Below the pieces are notes generated by a model, which worked only from the letters and a program-made list of their open reading frames with translations, did not search any database and was not told the DNA's origin. A program made the translations under genes and the position numbers. DNA of 64,000 nt, from positions 17,815 through 81,814 of the forward strand of contig NZ_VORW01000020.1 of the NCBI RefSeq assembly GCF_007997215.1, read 5' to 3'. Origin of the DNA: Algoriphagus aquimarinus (GTDB lineage: Bacteria > Bacteroidota > Bacteroidia > Cytophagales > Cyclobacteriaceae). Positions 16,637 to 25,900 of this stretch are shown in pieces; position 1 is the stretch's first letter; each line of letters opens with the position of its first letter.

Positions 16637-16740
16637 GGGCCGGTATAGTTTCGCTTTTACAAAAGGGGGACAAAAGGGACGGCATAAAGCCGCTTGCTTC
16701 GCTTTTTATTCCGTTTCCTTTATGTCCCATGTACCGCCCC
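16637..16740 (+). ncRNA. Structured leader element upstream of the DUF932 gene
   Basis: The inner hairpin is built from CGGCATAAAGCCGCT (from 16680) and TTTATTCCGTTTCCT, which can pair as CGG-ATAAA with TTTAT-CCG and AGC with GCT. Outer complementarity is seen between GGGAC (16676-16680) and GTCCC (16724-16728), and between GGGCCGGTAT (16637-16646) and GTACCGCCCC (16731-16740, partial). The same two 15-base blocks recur at 18121-18156 before the RadC-like gene with different but again complementary flanks. The rest of 16403-16857 holds no gene that I can support. RNA or DNA function is unproven. Confidence 0.5.
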
Positions 16741-16857
16741 TGTCTTTCGTGCTTTCTTTTTTGCCGTTTTTTCTTTTAAAAAAATGTTTTGCAGCATCTC
16801 GCAGATTTAAGGGCAAATCAGAATTGAATCAAAGTTCAATCCTTAAACACTAACATC

Positions 16858-17928
16858 ATGGGACACAACATTCATTTCAACGAACGAACAGGAAAGCATG
16901 CATTCTTTTCTGTTAAACAAGCAGCTTGGCACAAGCTGGGACAGGTAATCGAAAACTATCCATCCAGTGCCGAAGCGCTCAAATTTGCAGGGCTGGATTA
17001 TCAGGTAATCAAATCCCCGATTTTCACCAAACCGGAGGGTTTGCAGGTATCGGAAAGCGGAGACTTGGATCGGATGGATGAAATCCAAGTCAGTTCTCAT
17101 TTTGTGACGCTCCGAACTGATCTCAATATCCCCTTGGGCGTAGTGGGGAAGGACTATAAAATTATCCAGAACACGGATGCATTTGCTTTTTTTGACGCAA
17201 TTGTGGCAGAGGGAAAAGGGATAAACTATGAAACCGCAGGAGCGCTTGGCCACGGTGAGCGGATTTTCATCACAGCGAAGCTTCCCCAAGGAATTACCGT
17301 CGGTAAGGAGGATTTGATAGATCAGTATATTTTTCTAACCACCTCCCACGACGGTACAGGAAGTATACTAGCAGCTTTTACGCCAGTTCGTGTGGTCTGT
17401 CAGAATACCCTTAATGCTGCCATGGGCAAACTTTCCAATGTGGTGAGAATAAGACATACCTCTGGAGCTGAAGAGCGTCTGAAGCAGGCACACCAACTCA
17501 TGGGCATGGTTTCCAAATCTACCGAACTGACTTCAGAGATATTCAACCGCTGGGCTAACATCAGGATTTCTGATAAGGAAGTGAAAAAGCTGATTGAAAT
17601 GGCACTGGCTCCCACTAAGCAAATACTTGAAAAAGTGCAACTGGGTGAATACGAGGAATTGAGTAGCAATTTCAAAAATCAGACGGAACAGGCCTTTGCC
17701 TATGCCATGATGAGTGAGACTCAACTGCTCCCGACCACAGAAGGAACATTATTCGGAGCCTATAATGCAGTAACAGGATACTTTCAGAATGTACGAAACT
17801 ATAGAACAGATGAGGAAAAAATGAAGTCGATTCTGTTTGGCGGCACCGCCCAAACTAAAGGGCAGAATGCATTTGATCTGTGTCAAACTATTGCAGCTGA
17901 TGGTATGGGCTTATTAAGATGTAACTGA
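16858..17928 (+). CDS. DUF932 phage/plasmid-like protein
   Basis: This 356-residue protein matches DUF932 (phage/plasmid-like TIGR03299 type): MGHNIHFNERTGKHAFFSVK, AWHKLGQVIENYPSSAEALK, LIDQYIFLTTSHDGTGSILA, AFTPVRVVCQNTLNAAM. Members are common on plasmids, phages and ICEs and have no settled function; links to replication or anti-restriction are only suggestions. It has its own leader with a structured element about 120 bp upstream and its own terminator, so it is a separate transcription unit. Confidence 0.9.
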   Translation: MGHNIHFNERTGKHAFFSVKQAAWHKLGQVIENYPSSAEALKFAGLDYQVIKSPIFTKPEGLQVSESGDLDRMDEIQVSSHFVTLRTDLNIPLGVVGKDYKIIQNTDAFAFFDAIVAEGKGINYETAGALGHGERIFITAKLPQGITVGKEDLIDQYIFLTTSHDGTGSILAAFTPVRVVCQNTLNAAMGKLSNVVRIRHTSGAEERLKQAHQLMGMVSKSTELTSEIFNRWANIRISDKEVKKLIEMALAPTKQILEKVQLGEYEELSSNFKNQTEQAFAYAMMSETQLLPTTEGTLFGAYNAVTGYFQNVRNYRTDEEKMKSILFGGTAQTKGQNAFDLCQTIAADGMGLLRCN

Positions 17929-17936
17929 TCCATCAT

Positions 17937-17962
17937 AGGCGGGCGTTCTAGTCCGCCTTTTG
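17937..17962 (+). terminator. Terminator after the DUF932 gene
   Basis: The arms AGGCGG and CCGCCT enclose a ten-base loop and are followed by TTTTGG. The site begins nine bases after the stop codon. Confidence 0.7.
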
Positions 17963-18100
17963 GTATTTCGCTGAAATCATTTCTCCCTTGCAAACTCGAA
18001 GTTGGATTTAAGTGACTGACCTCAAAAATGGATAGTCATCTACTTTTAGGAATAATTTTTTTTAGTTTTTATTATTTCGGTACAAAGCTAGGCGTTCCGG

Positions 18101-18172
18101 TCGGGGCGATCAGCAGACTACGGCATAAAGCCGCTGCGCTATTTATTCCGTTTCCTGCTTCCTTGCTCCCGA
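18101..18172 (+). ncRNA. Second structured leader element, upstream of the RadC-like gene
   Basis: CGGCATAAAGCCGCT starts at 18121 and TTTATTCCGTTTCCT ends at 18156, both identical to the copy upstream of the DUF932 gene. The flanks differ but still pair: TCGGG (18101-18105) with CCCGA (18168-18172), and AGCAG (18112-18116) with CTGCT (18155-18159). The element ends about 50 bp before the ATG. Conserved loop blocks with compensating stems suggest selection on a folded form. Confidence 0.5.
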
Positions 18173-18222
18173 AACACCTGGATTCAGCATCCTAAATAAT
18201 TTCTAACTTAAATGTATTTATC

Positions 18223-18693
18223 ATGGAAGCTGTAAATCAAGTAATCAACCTTCATCAGGTAGCGGAAATCACGCTGGGTTATCATCCAAAAGTAAAATCA
18301 AGCCAACGTCCAAAGGTGGGTTGCTCCAGACAGGTATATGAAGTCCTGTATAATTTTTGGGATAAAGACACGCTGGAACTGGCTGAACATTTTCAGGTGA
18401 TGCTACTTAACAGAGCCAATAGGGTGCTTGGGATTTGTACGATTTCAAAAGGTGGAACTGCCGGAACAGTGGTAGATGCCAAACTGGTTTTTGCTACAGC
18501 ACTAAAGGGATGTGCGCAGTCAATAATTGTGAGTCATAACCATCCTTCTGGAAACCTGATGCCGTCTGAACAGGATAAAAGAATGACCAGAAGATTGGTT
18601 GAAATAGGTAAGGCTTTGGATCTACCTGTTTTAGATCATGTCATTGTCACTGCAGATGGGTATTATTCTTTTGCTGATGAAGGGGAGCTTTAG
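18223..18693 (+). CDS. RadC-like JAB/MPN domain protein
   Basis: This 156-residue protein has the JAMM-type motif of RadC family proteins: SHNHPSGNLMPSEQDKRMT near residues 106-124, preceded by GTVVDAKLVFATALKG. It lacks the N-terminal helix-hairpin-helix of chromosomal RadC, as is usual for the short mobile-element versions. These are frequent ICE passengers; a DNA-processing or metalloprotease role is unproven. It has its own structured leader upstream and a large inverted repeat downstream. Confidence 0.9.
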   Translation: MEAVNQVINLHQVAEITLGYHPKVKSSQRPKVGCSRQVYEVLYNFWDKDTLELAEHFQVMLLNRANRVLGICTISKGGTAGTVVDAKLVFATALKGCAQSIIVSHNHPSGNLMPSEQDKRMTRRLVEIGKALDLPVLDHVIVTADGYYSFADEGEL

Positions 18694-18789
18694 GGCTCTC
18701 TTTTTTGATGATTATTGTTTAAAAAAGAGTGTTGAAGTGTTCCATTTATTCTCTTAAAACCTGGCGATTATAGTTTTTTTTAAGTCAAT

Positions 18790-18840
18790 AGTTCAAAAGT
18801 TTATTTTTAGTATTTTTTACTAAAAACAAACTTTTGAACT
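18790..18840. terminator. 23-bp inverted repeat, probable bidirectional terminator
   Basis: The 23-base left arm (18790-18812) and right arm (18818-18840) are complementary except for one position that can form G-U, with a five-T loop. The outer arm sequence is AGTTCAAAAGTTT. It lies about 100 bp after the RadC-like stop. The rest of 18694-19131 is very AT-rich and holds no gene that I can support; it should contain the promoter of the RHS operon. The arms are longer than most terminators, so a recombination or protein-binding site is also possible. Confidence 0.5.
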
Positions 18841-19131
18841 AAACTAACTTGAGTTAAGACTTTACTAAGATTTTGGAATTAACATTTGTATAAATTAAAG
18901 AAATAGTATTAAGGATGAATTTACTTAAAAAAGTAAATTTTTCTTAATTTTTGGAGCGCCGTTTTACTTAAAATATACAGAATATTGGATTTTGATACTT
19001 TGTATTTTTATTACATAACAAAATTATATTTTTCATAACAGTATTTTATAAATATAAAATACCATGTATAGGGTATTTTTTAAAATAAATATTTTTTAGT
19101 CATTTAGGGTTATTAATTTTATCTATCAGTT

Positions 19132-22100
19132 ATGGCGCTAAAAATTTTACTCAGAGGACCCCTTCTTTATCTTCTCTTTTTTATTGGGTTTGTTACAAAT
19201 GCTTTTGGCCAGTTGCCTGGGGATGTTTCTTCTCAGGTTCAAAAATTAATACCTAATCCATCTCAGCAGTCCCCAAATGCTGCCGCAATTCAAAAGTATG
19301 GGGATTATAATGTAAACCTTTACACTGGCACGCCAGACATAAGTATTCCCCTTTTTGAAATTCAGTCCGGAGCAATTAGTGTCCCGATCGTACTGTCCTA
19401 TCATTCCAGTGGAACCCACTACACTGATAGAGCTTCCTGGGCAGGATTAGGCTGGTCAGTGCAAGTAGGAGGACAGGTTTCCAGAACTATTGTCGGGAAG
19501 CCGGATGAAAGCAGTTTTTTGACTGGCACTAATGATTATACAGTGGGCACGTATGATTTTTGTACTAATTTTTATTACAAAGAACAGACGGCTTCTGGTT
19601 CTAATGACCGTGAGCCTGATTTGTTTTCCTATTCCTTTCCTGGAGGATCCGGTCGGTTTGTACTTCAGCAGGGTGGATTACCCCCGCTACTTTTTCCTGA
19701 AAGTGCTATAAAAATCACACGAAATCCCAACTATTACGACATCACAGATACTAAAGGCACAATGTACCGCTTCGGGTCTAACTGGGCTGGGAACGTTAAT
19801 GCAAAAGAATCAATGAGTTCATATGGGGCAGCTGTTACTTCAGGTGTGGTGAATTGGTACTTACAGGAAATTAAATCACCTAATACGGATGATTATGTGA
19901 CCTTTAAATATCAGGATGTAGGTTCTTACATAGTTTCAGAAATTGAAAGCAATATTACGCTCATGGACAATTGGAATACTGCAAGTGCTGAATTTTTACC
20001 ATGCAACTCCTATAATCCAGTTGAAACTCTTATTTCTACTACCAATACATCAACCCAAATGGGTATCGATGAAATATTCTTTAATACAGGAAAGGTGAAA
20101 TTCATTATGGGTACGAGTAGAACGGATGTCCCGGGAGGAAGTAGCTTAAAGAAACTCGATAAAATCGAGGTTTACTCCAAAGTGAATAGTAGTTACATTC
20201 TCATCAAATCTTATAAACTGCTTAACAGTGGATACTTTAAACTTGCTGTAAATAATACAGACGCTAGATTGAAATTGGACGGAATAGAAGTTAGAGATGG
20301 CGCAAATACACTGATTAATAAGTACGGCTTTAGCTACAATACCACTACTTTTTCCTGGGACAAATCAGAAGGATCATACAGAAGGGATTTATTTGGTTTT
20401 TACAACGGAAAAACTGCCAATACCAATTTGATCCCACAGGAAACAGTACAATATCGCGCACAAAGTTACCACTCACCGACTAACCTAACCATTGGAGGTG
20501 CCGATAGAAGTACTGATACCACCATTTATAAAGAGGGAGTCTTAAAAAGAATCACTTTCCCGACAGGAGGATATACTGAGTTTCAATTTGAACCCCATAA
20601 ATATTCAGATGCTGGAGTAACTAAATATGGTGCTGGTCTTCGAATCAAAAAAATAGTCAAGAATGATGGTCTGAATACCTACTCCACACTGTACAAATAT
20701 GGGAGCAATGATGATGGTATAGGACACAAGAACTTTGATGTCAGGAATTTTCATTTTATGAATACCATATATAAGCGTGATATTTCTTATATGACGGGCT
20801 TTCCGCAACGACAATATACAGTCCGTACTTGGGTGTCCAATTCTGTCGTCGGACCGGGATTTGATGATGCTCCAGTAGTTTATACCAATGTATCTGAATA
20901 TGCAAACAGTACCAGCGGCAACGGTAAGACTGCTTATGAGTTTGATAATAATCTGCTTATCTCAGACGGTGTTTTTGCAGTGCCTTATTCCAATAAAATC
21001 TGGCGAAACAAAAAAAGTTGGCAGCGGGGAAAATTGACTAAAGTCACTAAATATGATAATCTGAATAATATTAAGGAAGTCACTACTAAGAGTTATACTA
21101 AGTACAAAGGTCAGACATTAAAAGTAGGCCAGGCAGCAATACAGACAATTGTCGGGGAGGAATCTGGTAATTATTTCAACTACTGCGCAGGCACTGGAGG
21201 TGGGCAGGCATATGACGGACATCGTTACATGATTTCAACTATTGAGCAGGATGTGGGAGTGTTCTTGGAAACTTCTAGTATAGTTGAATCGCAATATGCT
21301 ACAGGCTCTATTCAGACAGTAACCAACAAGGCATACCATGCTAACTACCTTCAGCCTACATATGAAGAAGTTATATCCTCCGGTAATCCAGGGACAGTAA
21401 GGACAAACTTCAGATATAATTACGATGTAGTAGGTACAGGAACTACCTATACGGGCTTGCCGGATGCTCTTAAACAAATGCTGTTAAAGAATATGATTTC
21501 CAGTCCTGTAGAGCAATACACTTGGGTAAAGGAAGGTGCAGGTGCAAGCGAAGTGATTTCCGGGCAGGTTACTGAATATGCACTCGTTGCTGGCACTTCG
21601 CTTTATGTACCCGCTTCTGTATATTTTTTAGAGACAACATCCCCGGTCACTACCTATACACCACTAGCAGTATCGGGTACAAATGCTTTGACTAAGGATA
21701 GTAGGTACAAATTGAGGATGAGTATGCAAGGATTTGATACCCGAGGAAATCTATTACAGTATGAGATGACCAATGGTCCAGTCACTTCATTCGTCTATGG
21801 GTACGATGGCAAATATCTTATTGCAGAAGCTACAAATTCGATTGTAGGAAATATAGCCTACACTTCTTTTGAGACGAATGAAAAAGGAGGTTGGACATAT
21901 ACTGGAGCCGAATCTCCAGTATTGTCGGGCCAGGCAAAAACTGGAAGCAATGTGTATCTCCTTAATAATGGTCAGGTTACAAAATCAGTTACAGGTGCTT
22001 ATAAGCTCAGTTTCTGGGTAAGAAAAAATGATGCCACTGCCGCCTCACTTACTATCAATGGAACAGCTTACGCAGGTACCATAGATGATACCTGGAGGCT

Positions 22101-22353
22101 AGTGGAAGTATCAGGCTCAAGCTCCATTACAATCAGCGGATCAGGTACAATCATCGATGAGTTAAGGGTACATCCGCCAACTAGCCAAATGACAACTTAT
22201 ACTATAAAGCCGCAGATCGGTATGTGGAGCCAAATGGATGCTAAGAATCACGGCAGCTATTACCAATATGATCCTTTTGGCAGGTTAGAAACTGTCAAAA
22301 ATGAGGACGGGCATATCCTTAAGCATTTTGAATATACCTATATCAAACCCTAA
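19132..22353 (+). CDS. Exported RHS/YD-repeat-like protein, first gene of the RHS operon
   Basis: This 1073-residue protein has a signal peptide (LYLLFFIGFVTNAFG). Its N-terminal domain is typical of Bacteroidota secreted RHS proteins: QKYGDYNVNLYTGTPDISIP, then SWAGLGWSVQVGGQVSRTI. YD-repeat-like units occur toward the C-terminus (YGYDGKYLIAEAT; YYQYDPFGRLETVKNEDGH). It ends soon after these repeats with no toxin tip, so it resembles the upstream half of a split RHS shell. A small protein and the DUF6443 RHS protein follow on the same strand. Delivery route unknown. Confidence 0.82.
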   Translation: MALKILLRGPLLYLLFFIGFVTNAFGQLPGDVSSQVQKLIPNPSQQSPNAAAIQKYGDYNVNLYTGTPDISIPLFEIQSGAISVPIVLSYHSSGTHYTDRASWAGLGWSVQVGGQVSRTIVGKPDESSFLTGTNDYTVGTYDFCTNFYYKEQTASGSNDREPDLFSYSFPGGSGRFVLQQGGLPPLLFPESAIKITRNPNYYDITDTKGTMYRFGSNWAGNVNAKESMSSYGAAVTSGVVNWYLQEIKSPNTDDYVTFKYQDVGSYIVSEIESNITLMDNWNTASAEFLPCNSYNPVETLISTTNTSTQMGIDEIFFNTGKVKFIMGTSRTDVPGGSSLKKLDKIEVYSKVNSSYILIKSYKLLNSGYFKLAVNNTDARLKLDGIEVRDGANTLINKYGFSYNTTTFSWDKSEGSYRRDLFGFYNGKTANTNLIPQETVQYRAQSYHSPTNLTIGGADRSTDTTIYKEGVLKRITFPTGGYTEFQFEPHKYSDAGVTKYGAGLRIKKIVKNDGLNTYSTLYKYGSNDDGIGHKNFDVRNFHFMNTIYKRDISYMTGFPQRQYTVRTWVSNSVVGPGFDDAPVVYTNVSEYANSTSGNGKTAYEFDNNLLISDGVFAVPYSNKIWRNKKSWQRGKLTKVTKYDNLNNIKEVTTKSYTKYKGQTLKVGQAAIQTIVGEESGNYFNYCAGTGGGQAYDGHRYMISTIEQDVGVFLETSSIVESQYATGSIQTVTNKAYHANYLQPTYEEVISSGNPGTVRTNFRYNYDVVGTGTTYTGLPDALKQMLLKNMISSPVEQYTWVKEGAGASEVISGQVTEYALVAGTSLYVPASVYFLETTSPVTTYTPLAVSGTNALTKDSRYKLRMSMQGFDTRGNLLQYEMTNGPVTSFVYGYDGKYLIAEATNSIVGNIAYTSFETNEKGGWTYTGAESPVLSGQAKTGSNVYLLNNGQVTKSVTGAYKLSFWVRKNDATAASLTINGTAYAGTIDDTWRLVEVSGSSSITISGSGTIIDELRVHPPTSQMTTYTIKPQIGMWSQMDAKNHGSYYQYDPFGRLETVKNEDGHILKHFEYTYIKP

Positions 22354-22464
22354 TCCATCTAATTTTTAACGATATGAAATCGAACACGACTATTAATTTA
22401 CGCAGATGGATGATAATAATCCATGTGAGATTCCATGTGGCCAATAAAATTAAATTATAAACAC

Positions 22465-22932
22465 ATGAAAACATTGACTAGCCTGCTGATTCTTATGGTG
22501 ATAGGACTCAGCAATCTTTCAGCTCAGGACTTGATTTTGTCAGATTCCTTGTCAGCAGAAGAAATCAAATTGGTAGGGGTGTGGAAAGTAAATCTGCCAG
22601 AGCAGAAAAGTAAACTGGATGCTGAATCCAAGACTAAGGTGAACCAATTGGACAGCAAGGGGCAGGAGGGATTTTGGAACGCAACGGAATCCAGAGTGTA
22701 TGCTCTGGATGGGGAAAGAAACTTTGTAATGACCTGGGTTTCTGAAGGATCACACAATGAAGTGATTGGGAAATGGAAGTTGGAGGCTAAGACAGGTATT
22801 CTTAAGTTATTTGGAGAGCATGAGCTGTTTGAATATCAAGTGGAATTTAAAGAGAAATCACAGATTTGGATTCCAATTACCAAGTCTAAGGAAGGCCTGA
22901 ATGTTCTTTATATTAAAGGGTTGGGATTATGA
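22465..22932 (+). CDS. Small exported protein between two RHS genes, lipocalin-like by size
   Basis: From the ATG at 22465 this is 155 residues with a signal peptide (TLTSLLILMVIGLSNLSAQ). The body alternates WKVNLPEQKSKLD, GERNFVMTWVSEGSHNEVIG and KWKLEAKTGILKLFGEHELF, as expected for a small beta-barrel, but I cannot name a family. Its TGA overlaps the ATG of the large RHS gene (ATGA), so the two are translationally coupled. A chaperone, cap or folding role for the RHS protein is possible, inferred from coupling alone. Confidence 0.6.
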   Translation: MKTLTSLLILMVIGLSNLSAQDLILSDSLSAEEIKLVGVWKVNLPEQKSKLDAESKTKVNQLDSKGQEGFWNATESRVYALDGERNFVMTWVSEGSHNEVIGKWKLEAKTGILKLFGEHELFEYQVEFKEKSQIWIPITKSKEGLNVLYIKGLGL

Positions 22933-25900
22933 GAAAAATTGTAATACTCCTAATCCTTTGGATTGTGGTACGTCCTGTTTCCGCTCAGATTGTTTCCACC
23001 TCTGCCTGTGTCTCGGTAATTCCTTCTGCACCTTCAATTGTTATCACCACTAGTCAAGCAGTTACACTCACAGCAAATGCAGCCCCGTCAGGTTTTAGCT
23101 ATCAGTGGTATGACGGGGATCAGACACCCATTCTACCCAGTAATCAAAGCCTACCTACAGGGACATTAACTGGGAGCAAGACTTTTTATATTGCTTACCG
23201 TCATACTTCTTCAGGTTGTATGACCTCAATGGTTCCTGTAAGAGTTAATTTTTATGCCGAGGATCGTAACTGGACTAGGGAGTATACTTCTAGGGATACA
23301 CTTACTGCGGATTTTGCGTTGAGGAATTCTTCACAACAGGCATCCTATAAACAGACGAGTTATCATGACGGGTTAGGAAGAGTAAACCAACAAGTTGCAA
23401 TTCAGGCTTCGGTAAATGGTTCTGATATCATTACCCCGGTAGTTTATGATACCTACGGTAGACCTTATCGTGATTATTTGCCTTTTCCAAACAATACCAC
23501 CAGCCAGAGACTCTATCGTTCTACAGCAACAGATCTTCATAGCAGTTACTATACGGCAGAATATGCAGATAGTAGAGGATATGCAGATAAGAGCTATGAA
23601 GCCTCACCACTCAATAGAGTATTGCAACAGGCTGTGCCTGGGACTGCCTGGGTAGGTCACGAATTGGAGTATTTAGAGGATATCAATTTAGCCCAGGATC
23701 AGGTGAAGATATGGACTGTAAATTCTTCGGGTCTTCCTGTAGATGCGGGATTTTTTGCTGCCGGAGCTTTATCAAAAGCTGAGATGTATAATGAACAAGA
23801 CCAACGGACGATAGAATATAAGGATAAGTTAGGGAGGTTGATTTTGAAAAAAGTGCAAATCGATGCTGTTCCTACTGCACATCATGTTGGATGGATGTGC
23901 ACCTATTATATTTATGATAAATTGGGCAAACTTAGGGTAGTCATGACCCCAAAAGCTGTTGAAGCAGTGGTGACAGGTGGGCAAAGCTCAACCTTGACCA
24001 CTATCAGTGATGGACTCTACTACCTCTACTCCTATGATGAGCGAGGAAGGATGATTACTAAGAAAATTCCGGATAAAGGAACCGAAGAAATGGTGTATGA
24101 CCTTCAGGATAGATTGGTAGCATCACGCGATGCCCTCTTGATGGCCCAAGTTAAATGGTCATTTGCCAAATACGATGCTTTAGGCAGGGAGGTAATGACC
24201 GGACTAGTGGCTTATTCAGGAGCCAGAACAACTTTACAAACACTTGTAAATGGATTGGGATCCAATAATGCGGTAATCAATTTCACATCTGGAAAAACAG
24301 GGGCTACCAATGCAGGTGGTTTTCCTAGAGTTGCCGATGGAGGGGAGGCAGATGTACTAACTGTGAATTACTACGACAATTACGCATTTCGAAAATCCAC
24401 GCTCACCTATGTAAAGCCCACAGGCTATCATGACAGCAGTACCAAAACCACTGGTTTATTGACGGGTACTCTGGTAAAAAACCTGGGCAATAACACCCGG
24501 TATGAAACTGCCGTTTATTACGACTCGCAGGGAAGATTAATCCAGACCATTTCTGACCATCATTTGGCAGGGACAGTCAGGATTTCCAGTAGGTACGATT
24601 TTGAAAATAAACCAGTTGAAACGATTACCCAGCATACTACACCAAGTAGCTATACCATTACCAAAGGGTATGTCTATAACGCCGCAGGAGCCTTAAGCCA
24701 CATTACTCATAAGATCAATTCAGGTGGAGTAGTCACATTGGCAACTCATACCTATAATCAATTAGGAGAACTTACATCAAAAGCTTATCCTGTAGCGGGG
24801 GATGCGGTGACCAGTTTTACTTATAATATCAGGGGCTGGCTGAAGAAAATCAATGATCCGCAGGTTAGCAATTCAGCATCCAAAGTTTTTGCCCAGGAAT
24901 TGTTTTATGAGACGGGTGGTACTGGATTATATTGGAATGGCAATATCGCAAAGGCAGAATGGAGAGGACAGGATGATATTAAGAAAATCTATAATTTCAC
25001 TTATGATGCAGCGAATAGAATAAAAACTGCCCAATACACAGTACCAACCAATTCGGTTCATAACGGAAGATATAACTTGGGCTATATCAATTACGACGCA
25101 AATGGTAATATTACCACCTTGCAGCGGGTGAACCAGCAAAATTCAAACATTTGGGCATTAGTGGATAATCTAGCTTATACCTATCAAAACAACAGCAACA
25201 AGCTAATAGGGGTGGAAGACTACCAGGGTGTTACCACTTATCTATCTAAAGATTTTAAAGATAATAATACTGCATACTATTCTTATGATGCAAATGGCAA
25301 TCTAACTGTGAATGGGGATAAAGAAATCACCTCTATTACCTATAACCATCTAAATCTTCCCCTCACCATTACTTTTTCTGGAACAAATAAGAAAATCGAT
25401 TATTGGTATGATGCGCAGGGAGTGAAACTCCGTCAGGTCAATACGGATGGAGCCACAGTTAAGACCTTAGATTATCTGGGAGAACTCGTATTTGAAAATA
25501 ATGCGATATCCTATGTCCTGCATGAGGAAGGAAGAGCTGCGTATGAGAATTCTGCCTTCCAGTATGAATTCTTTGTAAAAGATCATCTGGGAAATGTAAG
25601 GCAGGTGATTCGTGCTCCGATATCCGGAGCCAGAATAGCCACTATGGAACCTGAGAATGCAGAAGAGGAGGAGAAAGAATTTAAAGGAATCAGAGAATCC
25701 CGTCAGGGAGCCGGAGAGCACAACAAAACTCCGGGAGGATATGCCACGGCTTGGCTGAATGCTGGTAGAAACCGTATTCTTGGCCCTTCCCGTTCTCAGG
25801 AAGTTCAGCAGGGTGACAGTGTGGAACTAGGGGTATTTGGTAAGTACGTAGATCCAAAGAAAATCAGACTTTCTCCGGCCAGCTTTGTACGCACGGGTAT

